A stretch of 64,000 nucleotides of DNA from Saksenaea vasiformis B4078 (lineage: Eukaryota > Mucoromycota > Mucoromycetes > Mucorales > Saksenaeaceae), in NCBI GenBank assembly GCA_000697055.1, contig JNDT01002371.1, forward strand, positions 1 through 64,000, written 5' to 3'. The notes beneath the pieces are model-generated. The model saw only the letters and a program-made list of their open reading frames with translations, made no database searches and was not told the DNA's origin. Within the stretch, counting starts at the first letter, position 1. Each line of letters starts with the position of its first letter. Below are positions 57,094-64,000 of the stretch, piece by piece. The translations under genes and the position numbers were made by a program.

Positions 57094-58010
57094 TTACTCT
57101 CTCAAGCGTCGCCGTGGCTGGCCTGTAGTGATAGCCACGATCAATGCAGCCCGCTCCACCCTTAAGCTGAATCCAAGAGCGTTTGCACATAATAGCGCTG
57201 CAGAGAACCTGTCGATAGGAAGATTGTCCCGATGCTTTGCTATCCAGCGGGAAGCAAGTGAGCTTACTAATACTCCGTCGGCAGTGAATCCGAGAGCTTT
57301 CAGAACAGATATGGTAATAACCGGAAGACCTAACACTCCTAAAGCACTTCCTCCCACGATAAAACGCGCAGTATTGGACCGGGATCTTGAACCTTCGACA
57401 GTGAGTAGATTGTTCGTTTTCACGGATGACGTGGGGCGCTTAGATCCATCCCAGCGGGCTATGCCGCTATTTTGGAGGTTGGATGTGAGCTCGACAGTCG
57501 AATCATCTAACATGACGTTTTCCCAAGCGGCCACAGCGCTGTCGCAAGCAGCCGATATCAAACGGGGTGTGGAAGGATTGGAGTTTATCGCCTCCCATAC
57601 ATTTGTAGAGCCATGTTTGACATTATGTAAGAGCTCAGTTGGATTCTGGCTAGATTCGAGTTCTTTCCACGCCTTTCCAGCGACGGTACGGACTTTTGTT
57701 ACTACCTTGTTGGTGGCAGCATTGGAAACAATTTCTTCCAAAGTGTCTGTAGCAGTAACGTGGACGTTGGACACGATTTTTGGGATGACAGCGTCAGACT
57801 TAACCTGCTCACAAGCATGCGCGGCGTGATTGTATACGTTCGATGCAAGTGTTTCTACTTCAGCTACATGGTTTGCAACCTTTGATAACATTTTTAATAT
57901 TTAGGCATAGCCCCTTTTAGAAAAAGGGTCGGTTCAACCTGCTGTACCTTGGCCGTCGTAGCAGTTGCTCTTTTAGCGATTTTACGGGAAATTTTTCTAA
58001 AGTTAACCAT
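57094..58010 (-). CDS. ISG12/IFI6-like membrane protein with helical N-terminal domain
   Basis: Two exons are proposed: 57948-58010 (MVNFRKISRKIAKRATATTAK) and 57094-57879, 282 residues. An unspliced start at 57891 (MLSKVANHV) is the alternative. The spliced form gives a basic N terminus that could target mitochondria. Residues about 30-170 are a run of amphipathic helical pieces with loosely repeated patterns. The C-terminal third contains GGSALGVLGLPVITISVL, then ALGFTADGVLVSSLASRW. This fits the glycine-rich hydrophobic pattern of the ISG12/IFI6-16 family, small mitochondrial or ER membrane proteins named for interferon induction in animals but also found in some fungi. Its role in fungi is unknown. 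The gene lies 54 bases from the end of mobile element 2. Confidence 0.65.
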
Positions 58011-58070
58011 GAGAAACGAAAGGCAACTCAAAGCGCGCTGGAATCAGGGAAAAAGGCAAGCTACAGTCGC

Positions 58071-58124
58071 CTGACAAAAAAATTGGCAATGAGTTTCAAA
58101 ATTATTTGATAAAACATGGCTTAC
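58071..58124 (-). other. Predicted 3'-UTR intron ending in the terminal repeat of element 2
   Basis: Read on the minus strand, 40 bases after the Fanzor C stop is ACAG/GTAAGCC. The intron ends with TTTTTTTGTCAG/GCGACTG, so its AG lies in the terminal inverted repeat. Length is 54 bases. The strip from the stop to the donor shares GTAACAAAAACA and TTACAGGTAAGCC with element 1. Confidence 0.5.
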
Positions 58125-58164
58125 CTGTAAACTTCTAGTGTGTTTTTGTTACACGGATAGAGAG

Positions 58165-61025
58165 CTACGGAAGGAATATGGCTGGACGTTCTTGACCACC
58201 TGCTTCCACCGTGGCAATATAGTGCATGTTGCGGCTGGCATTGACATCGCGCTGCCACAGTGTACCACAGCTATTACAAGGGAGTACACTGTTCAACGTT
58301 CCGTCAATGTTATCCAGTTGCAGGTTTTCGAGGCTCTTGTTGCGGCAGAATGAGCACACCTAAAAAGGAAAAACATAAGAATTAGTTCAACTGGACTGTA
58401 CGCACAATGAGGGCTGTACCTTGGATGTGTTGTACTCTTTCATATTCACCATCACCAACAAGCCTTGCCGCTCAGCACGCTTGAGTATCTTGCGTCATCT
58501 GTCAGCGGGGCCTGACACCTTTCCACGCATACTGGTCTGGAACTTGGCATCACCAAATGCAATTAAAGGGATCTTGTTGCTTGGTGCTGACAATGGTGCT
58601 ATACGCCATTTTCTACAGTATATCTCGTAAACCGATCCCGAGTATCTAAACACATCTCAATACCTCGTCTTTGGATTATCTCTTTTTGGTCTTCTACAAA
58701 ATTTAGATATATAAGCAAATAAGGTACAATGATCGCTCGTTCAGGAACATACTTGGTGCCTTTCTTTTTTCTCTTCCTTTGGTTTCTTCGTCTGGATTTA
58801 GTCTCTTGATTGTGTTTTCGTCGTTTTGTTGTTTGCCTCCGTCTATTGTCCTTTTTTCCGCCGTCCAAAAAGATATTGATCATCTCAGCTTCTGCTCCCT
58901 GTCTGCCGATATAATTGAGAAATCTCAGAGATGTAAGTCTTTCATCGTAAAAACGGAAAAGTTCCGGTAATCGTGATAAAAGTGACCGCACGAATGTAGT
59001 CAAGGTTTCAATGTCGGCTGTTTTGTTAGCCGTAATTCCTTGTTCAATTGCTTGTATTTCTTCTTCTCGTTTCATTTGCAGAATTTTGGCATTCGTCTTT
59101 CGATATCCAGCCATCGTGTAGAATTCTGCGGTTGACATCCTTCGTTGCTCATGCGAGTTTGTGCCATGACCGTTGCTGGCGACATAAACTTCCGTCATAC
59201 CGGGGTCAGCGCCCCACAGCTCGAACGAATGTTCCAGGTCCCAGGTGTCAAATCACTAGTCTTGAGATCAGGTAAACGATCGTTCTCATGAATGCCACGA
59301 GCGAACACAAAATCGACTGCGTGACCATCAGTTCTCAGTAGATTCGTGAAATCTTAGGGGGATTATCAGACTCCAAATCTTCTAACAAACTATTTCAATG
59401 CATTAAAAACGTGCTGCTAATTTTTCTCTTTCTTACCTTCTGCAACGGATCTTGTTAAAGTCCATGATTGATGCGAACTGCCGTGTAGCCATCTTATACT
59501 GTGCTGTAGTCCGGTCATCGCCCTCTGGTACAGCAATTAGAGGGATATTGCTTTGACGTAGTAACTGTCGAAACGTTTGGATATCGATAGTGACATACTG
59601 CCTTCTGAGACCATACATTGGCATCAAGAAAGACACACGACGTTGCTTCGCTGTTAAGAAGGGTTCAGGTAAAAAGTACTCCTCCTGCCTTATGCTTGTG
59701 GAATCTCGCTGCTGGAGTTCTTGTAAGTATCGCTTTGAATTTCGTATTTGGGCCCTTGCTGTTTCAACAGTGTTCTCCAGCTGCCGAAGTGCTCCTTGCG
59801 ACAAGCGCTCTGCAACAAGAGGTGTTGGTTGCGAGGAATTGACAGCGTTAACTATCCTTGTAACCAGTCGAGAACGATATCAGCGGCCTAGACCAGCGAA
59901 TTCATCCAGAGTTCGGATGACAGAGTAAGCCCAACTACGATTTGCAATGGTTTGAACTTCTTCAGCAAGTGCTACCTCTCCCCTGTTATATGTTTCTAAT
60001 CCTTGCAGAATATCATACAAGAAAGGCAGATATTTCTCGGGATGTGCTGAGAGAGTTTCCAAAGTCATTGGGCCAGGAGGAAGACGAGGACAGCAACCTT
60101 GAATGATATCACGAACGACCGTTTGCAACGCATTGGTTCGCGGTTAGAAGCCAAAACTTGCAGCACATAATATGAAGCAAAACACTGAGATTTGACAGCA
60201 ACTTCTCGCTGAAAATCGACCAAGTCGTCGACACGTAGTATAAATTCAGCACTCTGGTTTGGTGTTAGCTGTAACACGGTGCTTAGGCCGATCTTTCGGA
60301 CAAATCTCTGGTATTTGTCACCCAATGTATGTTTGAGCCTCTCTTCGAGTGACTCAATATGGTATAGGCACTGTCGATGTCGCCGGGAGGCGTGAGGGAC
60401 TTGATCATAGTAGCACCCTTTTGCAACACAGGTAGGACACCGTTTCGACACGTCTACGTTTTGAACTGCTTCTCTACGCTGACGTTTTCCCCGACATCTC
60501 TCAGCTTTCCCTACTGTTTTCTCAGCCTCAGAAAGCTTTCGCTTACGATGGCTCCTGAATGCTGTATTGTCTACGAATATGTATTAGAAAATAGAAAAAA
60601 TATCATCTATTGTGCTTGCCTTCCTGAGCAGTAGGATCAAAGTTTTTGTTTAAAGGACATTGCCGACTTCGGGCACCGCGGTGGCCTAATTTGTGGCATC
60701 GCTTGCATACAACTATCAGATAATAAGTGTATGTGAGCTAGCGTTGTAAGGGAAGTATCATGGCACTACCTTGTTCCTGCTCCTTTGCCTCTTGTTCAAG
60801 CTTTTCCGCCTTTTCACGCTTTTTCTGTAGGATTATATCCAAAGGCGACATACCAGAGTAGCGATGTCCGACGGGCTCGGGACGACGGGCAGATTTAGCT
60901 GGCAGCAGCTGGCGAGGCGGTACCGGTACGGTGGAGGGACCTGTCTCTGTGATAGCCGCCTGAAGTTCTATGTCCTCTGCCTCACTTGGAGATGGATTCA
61001 TAAGCAATGATGAGTGCTCTTTCAT
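58165..61025 (-). pseudogene. Fanzor C: TnpB-like RNA-guided nuclease gene, broken
   Basis: Minus-strand exons: 60770-61025 (ATG at 61025 or 61001), 60620-60712, 59894-60561, 59437-59809, 58753-59352, 58420-58612 and 58165-58359. The N-terminal part has a zinc knuckle (CKRCHKLGH...CPLN) and a second Cys-rich motif (CPTC...HASRRHRQC). RuvC-I is LWGADPGMTEVYVA. A basic tract follows FLDGGKKDNRRR. RuvC-II is VNMKEYNTSK, where Lys replaces the usual Asp but the catalytic Glu stays. Zinc-ribbon pairs are CSFC and CNSC, and RuvC-III is LWQRDVNASRNM. Lesions: a frame change at 60130-60146, another at 59234-59249 just before DPG, TGA for Trp at 58495-58497, and a frame mismatch at the 59437/59352 junction. 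The intron 60562-60619 uses a GC donor. The last exon closely matches that of element 1. Confidence 0.82.
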
Positions 61026-61524
61026 TCCAACTTACGATGTATCCGGACTGGGCGACTTTTCTGTTATTATCGCTTTCTCTTTCCTAAAGACCTGTTATCA
61101 GAGCACGCATTTTCAAACTTAAGTGCATCGCTACAAAAGTACCCTTTTTGCTTTTTTTTTTTTTCGGTGGCATCCTTTGAAGTGGAAGATGTATTTTTTA
61201 AAGTAACGGTGTATATATATCATAATGCTTCTTTGTCTGATAAATTTTCCAGATCAAGCTGATGCTCAGCTGACAGCGTTTTGTACTTTATCAGTCCCGC
61301 CACGCTTTACGGTTTTCTACATCAAACTAGCATCCGACCGGATTAAATGCAGTAAGCTGATCACTTCATTCTGCAAAGATTGATATTCAGCTATAGGTGC
61401 ATCTTTGTCTGCTTCATACGCAAGACGCTGGAGACGAGCACTTGGAGAGTTCTTCATTTTTCTAAACGGCATTTAATCCGTCCAAACTAACTTTTTCCAC
61501 TTGTTAATGGTCTAAATTTTTTAG

Positions 61525-61828
61525 GGAAGTCGTCGTTGTAGACTTTGCTTAGATGACTTGTTGACTTTCGACTGGCAGTGCATCTGCAATTTTCATTTCC
61601 TGTTGCGCGGCGACTTCTCTTCCTCTCTCATTAAGCCTCGAATTTTACGCTGCCACAGTATTTTTGGTCTTCCAGATCCTTTCGATCGTTCAACCGAACT
61701 TCGCGTTTCACAGTTATGTAAGACGTTATAGACAGTTCTTAAACGCGCCGAAGTTTTGCTTGCAATCTCTTTTGGTTATTACAGCAGATTGATGAAATCC
61801 TGTTTTTCTCTTCATTCGTCAAATGCAC
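61525..61828 (-). pseudogene. Tc1/mariner-type HTH remnant of element 2
   Basis: On the minus strand, starting at the position of the HTH start in element 1 but with GTG for ATG, the translation gives HLTNEEKNRISSICCNN. After a frame change it gives PKEIASKTSARLRTVYNVLH, then GSGRPKILWQRKIRGLMREE and, in a further frame, KIADALPVESQQVI. These align in order with HLTDEDKIRIV, PKEIANKTLVHLRTVYRVLH, GSGRPKKF and EITKALPVKVSERTV of element 1. At least two frame changes and several stops make it a relic. Confidence 0.75.
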
Positions 61829-61869
61829 AATACACAGGTTGAATAAGATAACGCGCTGTCAGGTGACTG

Positions 61870-62568
61870 TACTATGAACCAGGTGTAACACTATTTATGA
61901 TGAAAAATGTCACAAACGGAGAGAAGGGGAGCTTTGACTATCAGCATTTGTAGGGTTCGCGTGATAACGTCACAAACTAAATGTTAACGGATGTGGGTAT
62001 ACTAGCTTTAGAGTGCATACTACCTCGCATAATGCACGAGCAAGAGCCAGATTCATCAACGGACGCGCAATTCCTCGTGAGTATATTACTTTTCTTAAAT
62101 TATTGTATCAAATAATGGCTGTTTATTCTTGGTGAAAAGAGATAATAGTTGGAACTGCTCCATTAAGCTTCGCGAGTATGCAAAAAGAAGTCTGAAGGTG
62201 ACGTTGGTCGCTTTTCTTTAAGAAGGAATCAATGATCGCTCAGGGTGGTTCGGTTTATTGCAGAATTCACAATCGCCAAGGTAGACATGTTCGAGACTAT
62301 TCCGGCACCCATACTTAGCCGTATGTATACCTATAATAGTAGGTCTTGTAAATATCGTCTTTGTATTCGGCTACCCGTGCAGTGCCTCATTTTTGGCTTT
62401 GTATTACATCTCCGTCTAAATTTCAACAGGGTTAAAAAAAAATTTGTGCTACGAACAGCAAATCGTCAAACGATCTTTAACTGCTTCTGTGCGGTGCAGT
62501 ATGCAGAAGTATGCGTTTATGATATATAAAAATATAAATGGTCTAAGGATTCTTTTGCGTTTTCTTTT
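61870..62568. other. Intergenic, nothing recognised
   Basis: Between the end of element 2 and the 3' end of guanylate kinase. A 94-codon frame (62245-62529) has no domain. Confidence 0.4.
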
Positions 62569-63251
62569 TTACTTTACAAAAATTGCATCCCTGAGTTCCG
62601 CATATGCAGTCTCCAAGTTGTCGTTTATAATAACACGATCATACGATCCTGGCAAGGCAGCGTATTCCATTTCCTTCTTCGAGGCTTCCAATCTTGCCTG
62701 AACTGCTTCCTCTGTTTCTGTGCCACGACCACGTAGACGTTGCTCGAGAACTTCGAAGCTGGGTGGGCGAATAAACACGTAGCGTGGCTGAAGGGTCGTT
62801 TTCTTGACGGAAATGACACCTTGGAGATCGATATCCAGCATACAGACCTTTCCGGATTGAACAACATCTTCAACTGCCTTGATAGATGTGCCTGGAAAGA
62901 TGTAAGTTTTAGTCAGATCAATGAAACGGGAAGTGTATAGACTAAAAGTCGTACCATACATATTTCCAGAAAAGGTGGCGCTTTCAATGAACTTGCCCGC
63001 AGCCACTTCTTCTTCCATGGCGTCCTTGGTCACGAAATGGTAATCCTTGCCATCAATCTCACCTGGACGTGGCTTGCGTGTAGTGTCTGCAGAGCTGTCT
63101 TAGTTGCTCATGCTTCTCCTTTCTCGTTTAACTTACGGGAAACGCTGAAGCCGAAGGTATCAGGGAACTCTGCAAACAGTTTCTTGAGTAATGTTGATTT
63201 TCCCGATCCAGAAGGTCCCGAGATGACAAAGATTTTGGAGGCTGCCTGCAT
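62569..63251 (-). CDS. GUK1: Guanylate kinase
   Basis: Converts GMP and ATP to GDP and ADP in the cytosol. Three exons on the minus strand keep frame: 63137-63251, 62955-63086 and 62569-62891, giving 189 residues, the normal size. The P-loop is [14 protein letters not shown]. The GMP-binding segment is [23 protein letters not shown]-type Glu is present as [15 protein letters not shown]. The lid and CORE end with [18 protein letters not shown] and [10 protein letters not shown]. It lies head-to-tail with the DcpS gene on the same strand, 495 bases downstream of that gene's stop. Confidence 0.97.
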
Positions 63252-63746
63252 GCTGGATGACCGAAAGAGAAGAGTAACTTTTCCTTCGAACCTACAGAGC
63301 GCAGTCCTCTTCAAGCCGCGTAAAGTCACATGCAGAAAATTTTATTTGCCTCCCAAACTTGATCTGGAATGGCTTAAAACATGTTTCATTTCAATAACCA
63401 GCATAGCCACTTTGACAGAGCACAAACACTATTGACTATTATCAAAGAGCCCAGTTGCGCTAGCTAGAACGCGTTTTTTCGTCCCAGCTACTACATATTT
63501 TCCTTTTGACTTTGAAAAATAATAAATGATAGTATTTGCCATGCACAGCATGAAGTTATATATGACGGTCTTAACAAACTAATCTATCGCACTAATTATT
63601 GTGAAACATATTCCACTATTTTCTATTTCTGTAGACTTGCAGCAAAAACTAAGCGTTTACTGAAGGATGAATAGCTAGAAAACAAGGCAATAACAGCAAA
63701 AGAAATACTTGTACGGCAGTTGCTCTTGGGAAGTCGTTGGGCGCGA
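63252..63746. other. Guanylate kinase upstream region, nothing recognised
   Basis: Spacer between the DcpS stop and the guanylate kinase start. It contains the GUK1 promoter by position only, with no distinct element noted. Confidence 0.4.
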
Positions 63747-64000
63747 CTATTTCTTAATCTCCAGTTCATATGCTTTATACAGAGGATATTGTTCTCCCAC
63801 TATGATAGGAAGGGTGGCACGTTGATAATAATCTCCATAAAGCTGAATGTTATCAATCACCGTGTCCAACAGGTGCGCCTGGCCAGCCACAATTCCAGGA
63901 GCATCGACAAAGGACACAGCTGTAATGTGGACATGGAAATGATAATATGAAGGCAGATAATGGATAAATAATCGGAGTTGATGTCTATCCAGAGCAAACT
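63747..64000 (-). CDS. DCS1: Scavenger mRNA decapping enzyme DcpS/DCS1, C-terminal part
   Basis: Hydrolyses m7GpppN cap remnants after 3'-to-5' mRNA decay. Only the last 84 codons fall in the window; the gene continues beyond base 64000 on the minus strand. The frame reads through LRLFIHYLPSYYHFHVHITA, which contains the HIT-family histidine triad H-F-H-V-H. It then continues with GQAHLLDTVIDNIQLYGDYY and TLPIIVGEQYPLYKAYELEI to TAG at 63747-63749. The order matches the C terminus of DcpS proteins, where HLL..VI.N follows the triad. There is no intron in the visible part. Confidence 0.88.
   Translation of the reverse strand, partial: FALDRHQLRLFIHYLPSYYHFHVHITAVSFVDAPGIVAGQAHLLDTVIDNIQLYGDYYQRATLPIIVGEQYPLYKAYELEIKK

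Larger units (their letters stand above)
58064..61869 (-). mobile_element. Element 2: Tc1/mariner-type transposon carrying Fanzor C
   Basis: The 3806-base element begins CAGTCGCCTGACAAAAAAAT after TA (58062-58063). The complement of its other end is CAGTCACCTGACAGCGCG, next to TA (61870-61871). Twelve of the first 13 bases match between ends, and both match the ends of element 1. In its own orientation (minus strand) it has a decayed Tc1/mariner-type HTH frame at the 5' end, then the Fanzor C gene, then a 3' non-coding strip leading into the terminal repeat. Order and orientation equal those of element 1. The element has inserted 54 bases upstream of the ISG12-like start. Both its genes are broken, so it is probably immobile unless helped in trans. 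Confidence 0.82.

Noticed and set aside
57128..57829. 233-codon plus-strand frame opposite the ISG12-like gene
   Set aside because: Antisense shadow. The minus strand has coherent helices and an ISG12-type motif; the plus frame shows no domain and Cys/Ser-rich composition.
59894..60146. Programmed frameshift shared by Fanzor A and C after the ANSDRAIP / ASNREP segment
   Set aside because: On rereading, copy A stays in its original frame past a TAA stop (IYTQNFWYSASQLVMG follows). Only copy C shifts, so there is no shared shift site and no slippery heptamer.

Overview
This window reads as nuclear DNA of a filamentous fungus, most likely an early-diverging Mucoromycota-type lineage. Nearly every gene is split by many 40-80 base GT-AG introns. 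The housekeeping set is fungal or opisthokont: GCN20, MIX17/CHCHD2, lysyl-tRNA synthetase, PPR protein, PKA catalytic subunit, thioredoxin, cytochrome P450 reductase, ADA3/NGG1, RPS20, transportin, HIR1/HIRA, PHO13-type phosphatase, guanylate kinase and DcpS. The lineage placement is inference. I rebuilt exons by following reading frame across splice sites, so most housekeeping models close with a consistent frame.

Layout: GCN20 3' part (1-2335), a Fanzor relic (2.6 kb), a MIX17-like CHCH protein (3.0-3.7 kb), a decayed gene (3.9-4.5 kb), mobile element 1 (4.72-8.83 kb), mitochondrial-type LysRS (9.3-11.3 kb, minus), accessory DNA with a MITE-like repeat and a decayed multi-exon gene (11.8-14.6 kb), a PPR protein (15.4-17.5 kb), a small hypothetical gene and PKA (minus, to 20.7 kb), decayed ORFs (22-23 kb), Fanzor A (23.9-26.7 kb, broken), thioredoxin and CPR (27.0-29.9 kb), ADA3 (31.9-34.1 kb), RPS20 (34.9-35.4 kb), transportin (37.4-40.5 kb), HIR1 (41.6-45.6 kb), tRNA-Glu plus an AT-rich block (46.6-47.5 kb), PHO13-like phosphatase (47.7-48.9 kb), a 41-base repeat trio and Fanzor D (49.8-54.2 kb), a BORC5-like gene and an ISG12-like gene (54.7-58.0 kb, minus), mobile element 2 (58.06-61.87 kb), guanylate kinase and the DcpS 3' end (62.6-64.0 kb, minus).

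The notable system is a local concentration of Fanzor genes, the eukaryotic TnpB-like RNA-guided nucleases: four recognisable genes plus one relic in 64 kb. Two sit inside related Tc1/mariner-like elements that I delimit here by matching terminal inverted repeats and TA target duplications. In both, a Tc1/mariner-type HTH remnant lies at one end and the Fanzor 3' end at the other. All four Fanzor genes carry a consensus intron just after the stop codon, at 9-40 bases. In both mariner-type elements the 3' splice site of that intron is made by the terminal inverted repeat itself. One copy (element 1) keeps only the C-terminal nuclease half (RuvC-II, zinc ribbon, RuvC-III) with intact splice sites. 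Fanzor D is close to intact, with all three RuvC acidic residues. Copies A and C carry stops and frameshifts.
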